Shown here: positions 46,899 through 57,799 of the stretch, piece by piece
Layout of the letters: each line of letters opens with the position of its first letter
Position numbering within the stretch: the stretch's first letter is position 1
Assembly: GCA_944474755.1 (NCBI GenBank)
Contig: OX104117.1
Location: forward strand, 73,012,926-73,076,925
Direction of reading: 5' to 3'
DNA: 64,000 nucleotides
DNA from: Limnoperna fortunei
Taxonomy: Eukaryota > Mollusca > Bivalvia > Mytilida > Modiolidae
Made by a program: the position numbers and the translations under genes
The notes under the pieces: generated by a model
The model's database searches: none
What the model was told of the DNA's origin: nothing
What the model saw: the letters and a program-made list of their open reading frames with translations, nothing else

Positions 46899-46955
46899 CT
46901 GAAAATATAAAATATACATATAACTAGTTGTAACTGTTTTAGGGCACCAAAACGG

Positions 46956-47554
46956 ATGTCTCCCCTTCCATAGTATCAACAAGGTAGATGGTTTTATCTG
47001 TGGGGGCAAATATAAGTACTAGGAATATCTTTCTACATGGGAGCAAATGAATATACACACTGGAGATGAACAATACGAATGTGTAGTGTATCAATTCAGT
47101 ACCATCAGACAGGTTAATTTATACTGAAAATCGAAAAAACCAGATCTTGTTTAAATGCAGGTGTTATTGCAATAAAATTAGCATTAATTTGACCTTGAGG
47201 TCAAGGTAATATGAAGAACATTCTGGTACGTGACACATCGTCACTCGGTGATACATCTACATGGCAAATAACAAATCTGAATATCAAAGTATAAAAAAGT
47301 TACGGCCCAGACATGCTTTGCATGTAAAATTAGCATTAATTTGACCTTGAGGTAAAAGGTCAAGGTCTAACGAAGGTCATTCTGGTACACGACATGGTCT
47401 CATGGTGATACATCTACATGCCAAGCTGAATATCAAAGGATCAACAAGTTATGAGCCGGACAAGCTTTGTATGAGAAGATGAAGAAGAAGAATAAGAAGC
47501 TGAAGAACTGACACAAAAACAATATGTCCCCCCCCTTTTGGGATGGGGAGACAT
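46956..47554. mobile_element. TIR-like repeat with ATGTCTCCCC ends and two internal tandem units
   Basis: The ends ATGTCTCCCC and GGGGAGACAT are inverted. Inside, two ~150-bp direct units (about 47,178-47,325 and 47,328-47,470) share TTAGCATTAATTTGACCTTG, CATTCTGGTAC, GGTGATACATCTACATG and AAGTTA. It is noncoding and lies in the last intron of the LRR gene. Confidence 0.7.
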
Positions 47555-47819
47555 AATTCTTCAACTCAGTTAATGAATGTTATAAATAGGCAATCAATTT
47601 AATAAATAGTTGACTTTGCTATTAAACTGCAGAATTCAGTAATACAATACACAAAAGTAGTAAAGTAGTGTAATACACAAAAACTTTAACAATGAGAATA
47701 AAAATACAATACACAGAAACTTAAAACATAGAACTAATTAGTACTCTTAAAATGTAGTATTACAAATTGTGATGTAAGTGTTAAAGAACTGAAAACAACT
47801 ACTCTTCACATAGACCTAC

Positions 47820-47930
47820 CTCGAGCTTGATTGAAAATTGTGGGACTTTGATACATTAGTTGTAGGTGATCTACTAGAATTAGGAACCTGTGATGGAAGT
47901 TTCTCTAATGCTGATCTTATGAAATCAAAT
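47820..47930 (-). CDS. LRR/coiled-coil gene, exon 9
   Basis: Acceptor GTTTATTTACAG, donor GTAGGT; 111 nt encoding FDFIRSALEKLPSQ then a Ser/Asn/Thr-rich stretch ending QSSS. It enters in the phase left by the exon at 49,058 and leaves in phase 2 for the terminal exon. Confidence 0.8.
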
Positions 47931-48105
47931 CTGTAAATAAACAGAAGAAGTAAATTAAATTGTAGTCAAAAACATGAAATTATTTCTAAAAACTGAAGAA
48001 TAAAATAGATGGATCTAATCAACTAATAAAACCAATTCAAAAATAGAATAAAATATGTCAATATGATACAAAGTAAACTTACCATCCATCGCACTACATC
48101 AAGTA

Positions 48106-48590
48106 GTCTGAGAGTCCTCTGTCGTCCAATGTTTTTTTTTTGCGTGGGACGTCAGAGAGCTCTCTATAAGCAAAACAGCGGATTTTGCAACACAGGTCTG
48201 GGTCGGCAAATCTCATCGTTTCCATATTTTTACAAACATTGTCCAGTTAAACTATATATAAATCAAGCTAATTTAAGCATTGGACTTAAGTCACATTGTT
48301 GTCACATGAAATTTTGTTCAAAATGAAAGTGAAATGTCCAGATACAAATTAGCTTAGAAATAGACTTAAATCATCTTGATTAAAGGTATTATTATTATAT
48401 TCATAGAGAAATATATCTAAAGAAGCAAATTAAATCTAGTTTGACTCGACAAAAATGTTTCTTAACATTTGGAAACAATGAAAATTGCCGACCCAGACCG
48501 GTGTCGCAAAATCTGCTGTTTTGCTCATGGAGAGCTCTCTGACGTCCCACGCAAAAAAAAGCATTGGATGGCAGAGGATTCTCGAACTAT
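48106..48590. mobile_element. 485-bp TIR element with ~150-bp arms and 10-bp target duplication
   Basis: Identical 10-mers ACATCAAGTA flank it (48,096-48,105 and 48,591-48,600). The arms (48,106-48,253 and 48,434-48,590) are long inverted copies sharing GCGTGGGACGTCAGAGAGCT and GGTCTGGGTCGGCAA. A 9-10 bp target and long arms fit a Mutator-like nonautonomous element. It lies in intron 8 of the LRR gene. Confidence 0.82.
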
Positions 48591-48939
48591 ACATCAAGTA
48601 AAATATAAATTTATTGATATTTCTATGTTTAAAAAGCCACAAGTACTTCAAAATGTAGTTCTTGCTGTTTATTGACCCTGACCTGGAGCAAATTGATACC
48701 TTGCAAAATAATATTTTCAGTTGTAATATTCTTTTAAATAACAGACTTTGTAGATTGTAAATTAAAACAAAATCTGTCCTCCAAAACTGATTCTTCTACA
48801 TAATTTATAAGTAGATTTTGTGTCATTGTACATAAACTGTTTAGTTGAAAAGTGTGTTTGAAGTAGTCTGTTTACTCTGGTCACAGAATATATTCAACAG
48901 AAAAAGCTGGTAATTAATGTTGGAGTCCATTACATCTTA

Positions 48940-49020
48940 CTCCAAGTTGGACTCGAACTCAAACTACAGTGCTGACATGCTGGTGATCAATAGTAGATAT
49001 CTAACTATACAGACCACAAT
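48940..49020 (-). repeat. Possible SINE head fragment
   Basis: GGACTCGAACTC...CAGTGCTGACA...GGTGATCAATAGTAGAT resembles the tRNA-derived head region of the SINE family in the minus sense, without body sequence. It is short and diverged. Confidence 0.45.
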
Positions 49021-49057
49021 GGTTACCATATAAAAAATCAATACAATTATCACATGC

Positions 49058-49139
49058 CTTTTGGTGATTTCATCTTCCAGACATTTCATGTCCGTGTCCA
49101 TTTGTTTCATCTGTGATTCGACTTGTCTCACTGTGATCA
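49058..49139 (-). CDS. LRR/coiled-coil gene, exon 8 (GC donor)
   Basis: Acceptor TTTTTTAG; 82 nt encoding VITVRQVESQMKQMDTDMKC then LEDEITKR, a coiled coil with regular hydrophobic spacing. The donor is GC (AAAAG|GCATGT) rather than GT. The exon end is supported because the phase joins exactly to 47,930, giving RFDFIRS. Confidence 0.72.
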
Positions 49140-49514
49140 CTAAAAAACAAATCAATTTTATTCCTCTACAACTCATGATGGTGTGATCGTTTGAATCGAA
49201 CAATAACTACTTAATGTGTTGTATTGTATACTTTATTTACTTGCACACTTTTAGTATTAAGCAGCTAGAAAGTCTTTTTGATCCAAAAAATTATTTTCAT
49301 ATACCCAACACACAACAACAAATTATTTCATGTTTTAAGTTAAATGATCGTTTATGGGAATTAGTTGTTTTTATGACACATCATAATTATCACAATTATG
49401 TATAGAATGTTTACTATTTATGGACATGCTGTGTTATATCCTTTTTGAGCAGTATTAAATATCAGTAACCACATGTTCCAAAGACAAGAACCATATATAT
49501 GACAACAGACATAC

Positions 49515-49578
49515 CTGATGAGGCAGACATTGGTCTCATTAGTGGAGCCCCTTTTTGTGCTGATCTTTTCAGAAGAGC
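49515..49578 (-). CDS. LRR/coiled-coil gene, exon 7
   Basis: Acceptor TATATTAACAG, donor GTATGT; 64 nt reading ALLKRSAQKGAPLMRPMSAS plus one base. It enters in phase 0, as the LRR exon at 57,341 leaves, so the LRR cap FPNLDILDG continues straight into this basic linker. Confidence 0.78.
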
Positions 49579-49764
49579 CTGTTAATATATACATTTGTAA
49601 ATTATCTTTTAAAGCTGATAATTTTGCTTTTAGAGTGAACAATAGATACTGCAACCTACCCGAGTTATTGGGAAAATAATATTGTTGTATTTTAATTTCT
49701 GTTAACATGCAAATACAGACTTGTTTTATTGAATAAGGATATTGAAAGCAATGTTTCACTTGCC

Positions 49765-50946
49765 ATGCAGAAAATGCATGAACAACAAACCAAAATATTA
49801 AATGATTGTCTGACCTTAATAAACAATAAAGTGAAAACCCAGGACAGTATGTGCTCGGAAATTAAAGAAGCAATGTCCAAATTAGAACATTCAGTTAATA
49901 TTGGACAAAAAGAAAAGTCAAAAACTCAAGAACTAAATAAGAAATATGAAATTCTGGAAAGAGAAAACTCTGAAATTAAAACACAGCTCCAGCAACTTCG
50001 TTTTACAAGTCAGATTGAAATTGAAAGTCTTAAATCGGTTGTTAATGTGCTGAAAGGTAACCTTGAAGAAATACAAAATTCAAATACTAAAGTTGTGAAT
50101 AGCTTAAGAAATACTAATGATAGTATGATTTCAAGAATTAAGGATAGAGATCAGCAAATAGAATACCTAGAGGAAGAGATTCGTCGACTTAAAGACGAGT
50201 TAAGAAAAAAGGATGACATGATATACTCATATAAACAAAATATGCAACATGTCCAAGATGTGCACAAAGATGAAAAGTGGACAGAAGTGAAATACAAAAA
50301 CTCCCCATTAATTAAACACATCTCACAAAAACCAGAGGTCATTTTGATTGGAACATCCAATATAAAGGGAATAGAAGCTGATAAACTCTCAAATGCTTAT
50401 AATATACAGAAAAAAGAGGCAATGACATTGGCAGATACAGATGCTTTAATCACCGAATTAAGTAGTGACCCACCAAATGTGCTGGTGCTCCATTCATTAA
50501 CTAATGACTTGAAGAATCAATCAGCTTCCAGTTGTGTTGAAAATATGAAATCAATTGTCGCTAAAGCCCAGGACACAATGAAACAAACAAAATTGGTGAT
50601 TTCTCTTGCTACACCAAGGGCAGATAATAAACAATACCAAACCAATGTTGAGCTGATCAATGCTATGCTGAAGTGCGAATACATGGAGAAAGACAATGTT
50701 ACTTTATGTGACAATAGCAATTTATCACGTTTAGGCAAACCAGTGCCGAGGTTTCTGGCACATGATCAATACCACCTTTCAAAGGAGGGAACATCAGTAC
50801 TTGCCAGTAACATTCGAGCAACTGTTGATTCTGTGTTAAATATACAACCTCCAAAACGTAATTATTACCGCAACTACAGGGGTAAACAACAAGGCCCTCC
50901 CAGAAGAAACAACAGATTTGCGACACAAAATCAAAGACCATATTAA
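49765..50946 (+). CDS. LINE ORF1: coiled coil plus SGNH-hydrolase-like domain
   Basis: The first in-frame ATG is at 49,765. The frame is open from 49,696 without an earlier ATG, so the true N-terminus may be cut off by 5' truncation or start here. Residues ~1-160 are a Lys/Glu-rich coiled coil (LEREN, KSVVNVLKGN, EYLEEEIRRLKDELRKK), suited to trimerisation and RNA binding. A SGNH/GDSL-like fold follows: GTSNIKG takes the place of the GDS block, LTNDL resembles the block-III Asn region, and DQYHLS is the catalytic Asp-x-x-His block. The tail is basic and Arg/Asn/Gln-rich (RNYRGKQQ). Esterase-type ORF1 proteins are known in CR1-like LINEs. The product would package element RNA in the cytoplasm. 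Confidence 0.82.
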   Translation: MQKMHEQQTKILNDCLTLINNKVKTQDSMCSEIKEAMSKLEHSVNIGQKEKSKTQELNKKYEILERENSEIKTQLQQLRFTSQIEIESLKSVVNVLKGNLEEIQNSNTKVVNSLRNTNDSMISRIKDRDQQIEYLEEEIRRLKDELRKKDDMIYSYKQNMQHVQDVHKDEKWTEVKYKNSPLIKHISQKPEVILIGTSNIKGIEADKLSNAYNIQKKEAMTLADTDALITELSSDPPNVLVLHSLTNDLKNQSASSCVENMKSIVAKAQDTMKQTKLVISLATPRADNKQYQTNVELINAMLKCEYMEKDNVTLCDNSNLSRLGKPVPRFLAHDQYHLSKEGTSVLASNIRATVDSVLNIQPPKRNYYRNYRGKQQGPPRRNNRFATQNQRPY

Positions 50947-51061
50947 AAAGTTAATATCTGCTTAACTAATTTGATTGTATTACTGTTTGTGTGTTTATTT
51001 GTTTATTTTTTTCAATTTCATTATCAAAGTTAAGTAATAACTTTTTTGGAATATTTTTGCA

Positions 51062-54000
51062 ATGGTAGGACTATTTTTTGACAGAGACATAAGACAAAGA
51101 AAATTATTGACAAACTTATCCATTTGCACATGGAATGTAGGTGGGCTCACCTCAGCAACTTTAGACAAAATTTCAGATTTATCATTTTTGAGAGAGATAA
51201 CTGGTCATGATATTGTACTTATTACTGAGACACATTTGAGTAAAGATTCAAATATAATGATTCCAGGTTTTAAGTATTTTTCTGTGTGTCGACCAATCTC
51301 TAAAAATAACAGATTTTTTGGAGGTCTGGGTATTTTTGTGAAAAATGATATATTATCAGGAGTACAGATCTTAAAAAACACTAGCTTTGACTACCAATGG
51401 GTTAAGTTAGACAAACATTTTTTTAGTTTTACTAAGGATATATATTTATGTTTAGCTTATATTATACCAGTGTCTTCTAGCTATGCTTGCCAAGCTGACA
51501 ATGATGTTTTAGATAGTATAGAAAAAGATATTGTATCAAAATATTCTAAATTAGGTCATATTGTTCTCTGCGGTGATTTAAACGCAAGAACAGGGGATGA
51601 ATTAGATTTTATACAAAATGACATTTATGATCCCTTTACAATAGATGATGAGGAATATGAGTTTGATCTTTCTATCAAAAAAAGAAAAAGTTGTGACACT
51701 AAAATTGATAACCGTGGTAAACAACTTCTTCAAATGTGTATATCATTGAAGCTGAGAATTCTGAATGGTCGCACGCTAGGAGACACAAATGGTAACTTTA
51801 CATGTTTTAAGCCAAATGGCGCTAGTGTGGTGGATTATATCATTATGTCTGAAGATTTGTTACATCAAACTTTAAGCTGTTGTGTGTCTAATTTTATTCC
51901 ATGTTTGTCTGACTGTCATTGTAAAATATCTTTTGTTTTAATTAGTGCTTATACCCCTATGTACAGTGATTGCAGTGATAAATTTACAAAATTTCCTGGG
52001 AAATTTAAATGGCAATCAGATTCAAAAGAGAAATTTCTGGATGCTTTATGCCATCCATCATGTAAGAATGATATAAATTCTTTCTTAAATGAAAAGTTTG
52101 ATAACTTTAACATAAATAAAGCAGCCCAGGACATTCAAAATATAATACTAAAGGCTGCAAAATTATCATTAAGATTTAAACCTTCAATAAAACAGAAAAA
52201 TAAAATTAAAAAGTGGTATGAACAAGATTTATTCGTTAAAAAGAGAGATCTTGATCAAAAAGCTAAAAATATGTCTTTAAATCCATTTAATTCCTGTATA
52301 AGAAATAATTACTTTAAACATTATAGAGAATATAGAAAATTAAGAAAATTTAAAAAGAAAGAATATAAATCAAAAATTCTCAAGCAGCTTGACAATCTTT
52401 TAACAAATAATCCAAAAGAATATTGGAATCTTGTAAATAAACTTAAAGGACAAGACGAAACCACTAAATCTACAGAAAAGTCAATAAACTTGACTGATTG
52501 GACATCCTACTTTTATAATTTGAACTCACTCACTGAGGATGACAAAACTCAATCTGATAGCATAAATATATCACTTGCCGATATAGAAAATGAAAGAATA
52601 CCTGCAACATTGGATTTTAATATTACAAACCAAGAAATATTAAATGCAATAAATAAACTTAAAAATGGAAAAGCTTGTGGAATAGATCTTATTTTAAATG
52701 AAATGTTAAAAACTGGTCATACAAATCTAGTAACATGTTTTAATAAAATATTTAATTTGGTGTTAACACATAGCACCTACCCCACTATGTGGTGTGAAGG
52801 TTATATCATACCTATACATAAGTCAGGAAATATTGAGAACCCCGAAAATTACAGAGGCATTGCGATTAATTCATGTCTTGGTAAACTATTTAATATAATA
52901 TTAAACACAAGACTGTCAAATCATTTAAATAAGGAAAATATATTAAGTGATTGTCAAGCAGGATTCAGGAAAAAGGCCAGAACTACGGATCACATGTTTA
53001 TTCTTAAATGTTTAATTGATAAGTATATCCATAAAAAGGGTGGTAAACTATATGCATGTTTCATAGATTTCAGAAAAGCCTTCGATACTGTTATACACCC
53101 AGGTATCCTAATTAAAATGCGAAAGGCTAAAATTGGAGGAAATTTTTATAATCTTATAAAACATATGTATACTCTTAGTAAACTAAGAGTTAAAGTTGAT
53201 GATAAACTTGGTAATTGTTTTGACTCCTCTATTGGAGTTAGGCAAGGGGATGTCTTAAGCCCCTCACTTTTTAACATTTTTATTAATGACCTTCCTGATT
53301 GCTTTAAAAACTTACCAGATAATGTCTCCCTAAACACAAGTCGAATCGACTGTCTAATGTATGCAGATGATGCAATTATATTCTCACAAACAGCCAAGGG
53401 TATGCAAATGCGCTTGGATGAATTAGAATCATATTGTAATACCTGGTGTTTAAAGGTTAATATTCAAAAGACAAAAATTTTAATTTTCAATAAATCTGGA
53501 AGACTTCTTAATGAACCATTTATATATAGAAACCAACCAGTGGAAAATGTTTCAAGATATAAATACTTAGGCTTATTTTTTCAGGCCAGTGGCCTCTTTG
53601 CTCAGGCCAAGGATGAATTATATAATAAATGTTTAAAAGCAACATATAAAATAAATAAATGTCTTTCTGGCACAGAGGCTAGTATAAGTACAAACTTGCA
53701 CTTATTTGATCATATGATCAAACCCATTATATTGTATGGGTCTGAAGTATGGGGGATATTTAAAACTGATACTGTGGCATGTAAAAAAGATAAAATAAAC
53801 ATTTTAGAAAGTATTTATGAAAATAATGTTGCAGACAAAATTAATATGAAGTTCTGCAAATATATTTTAGGTGTAAACAGTAAAAGTTCAAATATATCAG
53901 TTTTGTCTGAATTAGGTAGATTTCCATTATACTTTAACATGGTAACATCAATTTTATGCTACTTGCATAGGTTATATCATTGTGACTCTAATTTACTTAG

Positions 54001-54502
54001 AGAGGCTTTTCTGTGTTGTAAGAGTATGCATGAAAATAATGTTCAAACTTGGTACTCTTCTGTCAATTATTTGTTAGAAAAACTAGATATTAAGGAGAAG
54101 TTTTTTATGGATAATTCTATACAAAAGATAAAGAATGTTGTATATGATAAACTTAAAAGTCTTTTTATTAAGTCATGGATACATGAAAAGGATAATGTGC
54201 ATGGTAAATTAGATACATATTTTTCTTTCAAAAACTGTTTCCAACGAGAAAAATATTTAGATATAAAAAATTTTGAGATAAGACAAATAATATGTAAGCT
54301 TCGTATAAGCTCACATCAATTAAGAATTGAGACAGAGAGGCACAAACCAAAACCCATAGAGAGAACACTTAGAACATGCAGATTTTGCATAAATGATATA
54401 GAAAATGAGAGTCATTTTTTAATAAAATGCCCCATTTATCAAAATTTACGGAATGAGTTATTTACTTATATTACTGGTTGCTGCCAAAATTTTGTTCATT
54501 AA
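51062..54502 (+). CDS. LINE ORF2: AP endonuclease-reverse transcriptase, intact
   Basis: 1,146 codons from ATG 51,062 to TAA. An N-terminal apurinic/apyrimidinic-type endonuclease spans about residues 20-300: TWNVGG, LITETHLS with the catalytic Glu, CGDLNARTGDE, VVDYIIMSED and a final SDCH in place of the usual SDH. Reverse transcriptase spans about 530-820: YRGIAINSCLGKLFN, QAGFRKKARTTDH, FIDFRKAFDTV (~668), GVRQGDVLSPSLFNIFINDL, YADD (~766), VNIQKTKILIF and YKYLGLFF. A C-terminal CCHC-type motif C-x2-C-x8-H-x4-C (CRFC to KC) is near 1,105. This is the enzyme for target-primed reverse transcription. Clade placement (CR1/L2/Jockey/RTEX group) is not settled. No disabling mutation is visible. 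Confidence 0.93.
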   Translation: MVGLFFDRDIRQRKLLTNLSICTWNVGGLTSATLDKISDLSFLREITGHDIVLITETHLSKDSNIMIPGFKYFSVCRPISKNNRFFGGLGIFVKNDILSGVQILKNTSFDYQWVKLDKHFFSFTKDIYLCLAYIIPVSSSYACQADNDVLDSIEKDIVSKYSKLGHIVLCGDLNARTGDELDFIQNDIYDPFTIDDEEYEFDLSIKKRKSCDTKIDNRGKQLLQMCISLKLRILNGRTLGDTNGNFTCFKPNGASVVDYIIMSEDLLHQTLSCCVSNFIPCLSDCHCKISFVLISAYTPMYSDCSDKFTKFPGKFKWQSDSKEKFLDALCHPSCKNDINSFLNEKFDNFNINKAAQDIQNIILKAAKLSLRFKPSIKQKNKIKKWYEQDLFVKKRDLDQKAKNMSLNPFNSCIRNNYFKHYREYRKLRKFKKKEYKSKILKQLDNLLTNNPKEYWNLVNKLKGQDETTKSTEKSINLTDWTSYFYNLNSLTEDDKTQSDSINISLADIENERIPATLDFNITNQEILNAINKLKNGKACGIDLILNEMLKTGHTNLVTCFNKIFNLVLTHSTYPTMWCEGYIIPIHKSGNIENPENYRGIAINSCLGKLFNIILNTRLSNHLNKENILSDCQAGFRKKARTTDHMFILKCLIDKYIHKKGGKLYACFIDFRKAFDTVIHPGILIKMRKAKIGGNFYNLIKHMYTLSKLRVKVDDKLGNCFDSSIGVRQGDVLSPSLFNIFINDLPDCFKNLPDNVSLNTSRIDCLMYADDAIIFSQTAKGMQMRLDELESYCNTWCLKVNIQKTKILIFNKSGRLLNEPFIYRNQPVENVSRYKYLGLFFQASGLFAQAKDELYNKCLKATYKINKCLSGTEASISTNLHLFDHMIKPIILYGSEVWGIFKTDTVACKKDKINILESIYENNVADKINMKFCKYILGVNSKSSNISVLSELGRFPLYFNMVTSILCYLHRLYHCDSNLLREAFLCCKSMHENNVQTWYSSVNYLLEKLDIKEKFFMDNSIQKIKNVVYDKLKSLFIKSWIHEKDNVHGKLDTYFSFKNCFQREKYLDIKNFEIRQIICKLRISSHQLRIETERHKPKPIERTLRTCRFCINDIENESHFLIKCPIYQNLRNELFTYITGCCQNFVH

Positions 54503-55064
54503 GAGGAAAATTTTAAATTTTATTGGCTAATGACGAATGAAAATTTGCTTATACTTGAAAAATTAGGAAATTTCCTTCTGGAGAGCTTCAAGCTAAGATT
54601 AAATACTGATAACCAGTAGGGATAACTGCTCTCATTAATGATTTATTTATATTGATAATTATATCTAAATGTGCAGGGTACATGTATGTTTACATGTACT
54701 TTGTATATTTCCATGCATATTTGTAGGTCTGTTACTTTATCTTTTATATAAATGTAAATATATGTTTAATACATTATTTCAATAGACACCTATATCTATA
54801 TATTTATATTCACAATGGTAATAATAGACTGCATTATATTTAACTTTCCTTTTATTGTCATACAGTTAATACAAGAAGTTTTAGAAAAGGTACAAAGGGA
54901 AACTATCCAATTATTTCAATAATTAGCTCCCTTTATTTCACTATTGTAGTATATTATTAACTACATACTATTTTCCTAGTCATTCTCATTGTCATTTTAT
55001 AATCATTGTAATCACTGTATTGTAAATTTTCTACCCGCAAGGGTCCATGATTGGTTAAATAAAT

Positions 55065-55089
55065 ATTCTTATTCTTATTCTTATTCTAA
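55065..55089 (+). repeat. LINE 3' tandem tail, ATTCTT units
   Basis: About four ATTCTT units after GGTTAAATAA mark the 3' end of the retrotransposon. Confidence 0.8.
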
Positions 55090-55094
55090 TAGTA

Positions 55095-55765
55095 AATATT
55101 GTCAACAGGGTACACTAGTCCAACATACAAAGACATTTTCGTTGTTTGTCAACATTAGTAAGAGTAGATTGTACAGCTTTTAAACAAAAAGGAATTTGAA
55201 ACCACTTGCTACACCATTAAAAGTTACTTAGAAGATCATGGTGAAAAACACAAAATGATCCACCAAGAATACTATACAAAAATCGAAGAATGTGTCCATG
55301 GGACACAGATGCCCCCGATGAATGAAGTCCCAAACAGGAAGTAGTTGTCGACAGGTCTGAAAGTCGCTTCAGTCGTACAAGGTGTGATGCTGAACCACCC
55401 TTCCAAATTTCAAATTGTTCTCATGTAGGGTTTCTGAGAAAAGCTTGACGGAAATTTGTACGGACGGACATGAGTAAAACTTATTATCCCTGGTATGTAT
55501 CAAATGCAGACCTTTGATTGGTTGGTTACCCATTGGTACATATTCCATGCCCCCAGCTTCGTTGCTTACATGGCAAGGTGTATTGTTTATGTGTTGCTAA
55601 TGTATGTTCTCGAGTAATCAGTGTATGTTATTCCACAAAGGAATATTTCTTTCTTTTATATTAGTATTTTTACTTCATTTCAAACACTGCAAATGCACTA
55701 CGTTCACACAGACACACATATATATGAATGAAAATGGAACTTGACATCATTGTCTCTTGACGTTA
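55095..55765. other. Intron sequence with dispersed repeat
   Basis: Around 55,290-55,480 the text GTGTCCATGGGACACAGATG and the later TTTCTGAGAAAAGCTTGACG look like a common molluscan dispersed repeat. No exon seen. Confidence 0.4.
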
Positions 55766-55770
55766 TGATA

Positions 55771-56690
55771 CCGTATAGCGGGTTATTTTAGCGGGGTGCA
55801 AATTTTGGCGTATTTTAGCGGTCAAACTGAAATCGCCAAAATAAAAACCGCTAAAATTCATGATTTTAGAAACTCCGGTAAAATGTTTTGTAGATGAACG
55901 GTATTATCAGTTTAATCAATAACACAGTCATTTGTCAAATATTGGTACTACCTAAGATTGTGTTAATTAAAGAAATATTTAATAAAACTATTCATTAATG
56001 TCCTACGGCTAATTTGGTCAATATCTGCGCAAATTGTCTTAAATTATTTTGACTAATCAACAAATCTATTCATCTATTTTACCTTTGTTTAAAGATCAAA
56101 TGACTGATTGTGATCTAGTTGTCAAATTGACACCTCGATTAACTGTCATTAAAACCGTTCAATAAACATGCGGATAAGCACTACATCAAACCACACAATT
56201 AATAAATCTGTCATAATTACGAAATTGGTATGCAACGTGATTTTACCTGTATATACAAAATTAAAATTATCAAGTATAACTTATAGAAAATTGGTAGATT
56301 TGTAAACAAATATGTTTAAAAACATCGGAAAACTAAACACTTGAAAAGGATGAAATCGTTTTTATTTTAGGAGAATTTCTTCCTCCTCAGATTATTTATC
56401 GAGGAAAAACAGATAAATGCCATCCTGTATATAAGTTTACATCCGTAATTAAGTTTCTGTCTTTGTACATGAAATATAGCATGTTTCCTTCCTCTTCTTA
56501 TGTAGTCCCCTTGTTTACTTACGTTCCAATTGGAAAATACACAAACACATGTTATCCGGGATTGCAAGACCGCCAAATTTTTTCTATGGTTTTGCCCACT
56601 CACCAAAATTAAAACCACTAAATTTTTTGCAATACATTTTGACCTAAAAACTGCCAAATTTTACACCCGTTAAAATAACCCGCTATACGG
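55771..56690. mobile_element. TIR element, CCGTATAGCGGGTTATTTTA ends, TA target
   Basis: A 920-bp element whose ends are inverted (CCGTATAGCGGGTTATTTTA and its complement), with TA on each side (55,769-55,770; 56,691-56,692). The subterminal zone repeats (T)TTTAGCGG/AATTTTGGCG motifs. No transposase frame. It lies in the large intron of the LRR gene. Confidence 0.87.
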
Positions 56691-56958
56691 TAACTTGACT
56701 TGAGCTACCAAAATACCGAAAGTAGAAAAACAATGGAAAACAGAATTAAAACGAATAAAACCCGTTAAGTCTGAGGTTGGTCCCTTAGTGCCATCCGCGA
56801 CCTGGTAAAATGGACATTTTCTGCATGAAAAACGTAAAAAATTGTGTGAGCAACTGTGATGACGTTGCACAATTAGCTTATTTCTGAAAATAAAAGAACC
56901 TATTTTCAGCCTTTTAAACTTGTTAGACGGGGATAAATCTGTTATCTACGTTATAATC

Positions 56959-57061
56959 GGGTGTATGGAAATTGTACCACCTGAAAGTACTTCTGGACAG
57001 CCTTCGGCTCCGCCTCAGGCTGAACAGAAGTACTTTCAGGTGGTACAATTTCCTTACACCC
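56959..57061. repeat. 103-bp hairpin with 37-bp arms
   Basis: The arms GGGTGTATGGAAATTGTACC... (56,959-56,995) and 57,025-57,061 are inverted with one mismatch in 37. The 29-base loop carries a smaller GCCT...AGGC palindrome. Palindromes this good suggest a young insertion or a structured RNA. The overlapping short frames are antisense images of one another. Confidence 0.85.
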
Positions 57062-57340
57062 GGGTAATAACATATTTAACTGATAATGCCCCCCGACATG
57101 TCGTCGCGGTGGCATACAAATGTACTTGATACTATGCAGTGTTCTAGGTGAGAGCACAGCACCCAACCGTATTACTGCATCCCTGTCACTTGTCCCTTTG
57201 ACCACCTCTGGACACTTATTAGTAGCTCGAATTTTCTCCCTTTTGAGTAATAAGTGTGTATCAGAGGATTAAGTACTACTTTATAGTATAAAGTTTATAC
57301 GTATAGTATTTCATTACACTTCTACCAAACACATACGTAC

Positions 57341-57475
57341 CCCATCAAGAATATCAAGATTTGGAAACTCTGACTGTATCTCTGTCATGTATGAAATATG
57401 TACACCATCGTCTTCAGAGAAAGGATTTCCAGAAATAAAAAGTTCGGATAATTCTTCTAAACTACTCAATGTACA
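57341..57475 (-). CDS. LRR/coiled-coil gene, exon 6 (LRR cap)
   Basis: Acceptor CTATCTATTTCAG, donor GTACGT; 135 nt, phase 0 to 0. Encodes SSLEELSELFISGNPF and IQSEFPNLDILDG, the typical last repeat and capping motif of an LRR array. Confidence 0.88.
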
Positions 57476-57799
57476 CTGAAATAGATAGTATAAACCTTGG
57501 CTTATTTTGTGATCACCTTGTAAGTGCAAATATTATCCAGTTTTGAGATAGTAAGGCAAGGAGGCATGTGTCTATGTGTCAAATATTACACTCATGCAAA
57601 GTATTTTGAAAGGCAAATCACAAAAATAATCCAGGTGAAAATAACCACTTTTCCATTATTCTGAATTTAAAATGTCATTTTGTGTCAATAAAACCCTAAA
57701 TTTCCTACAGAGAAAAAAGGTGCACAAGTCAAATAAAATAGATAAATACTATTGTCAAATTTATAATGCCAAAATATAGACCTGAGCAAGGACCCTAGA

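Larger units (their letters stand above)
49690..55090 (+). mobile_element. Two-ORF non-LTR retrotransposon (LINE), largely intact
   Basis: Contains ORF1 (ending 50,946), a 115-bp spacer, ORF2 (51,062-54,502), a ~560-bp 3' noncoding region and a short tandem tail of ATTCTT units at 55,065-55,089. Tandem 3' tails rather than poly(A) are usual in CR1/L2-group and related LINEs. An 8-bp AATATTGT near 49,679 and 55,100 could be the target duplication but is weak. The element lies antisense in the intron between LRR gene exons 6 and 7. Both frames are uninterrupted, so insertion was probably recent. Confidence 0.85.

Noticed and set aside
46956..47554. Coding exon suggested by two well-conserved tandem units
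   Set aside because: The units have no shared open frame and the block has inverted ends, so it is a repeat.
49418..49759. 113-codon minus-strand frame
   Set aside because: Crosses a well-supported splice donor of LRR exon 7 and continues into the intron; only the exon part is coding.
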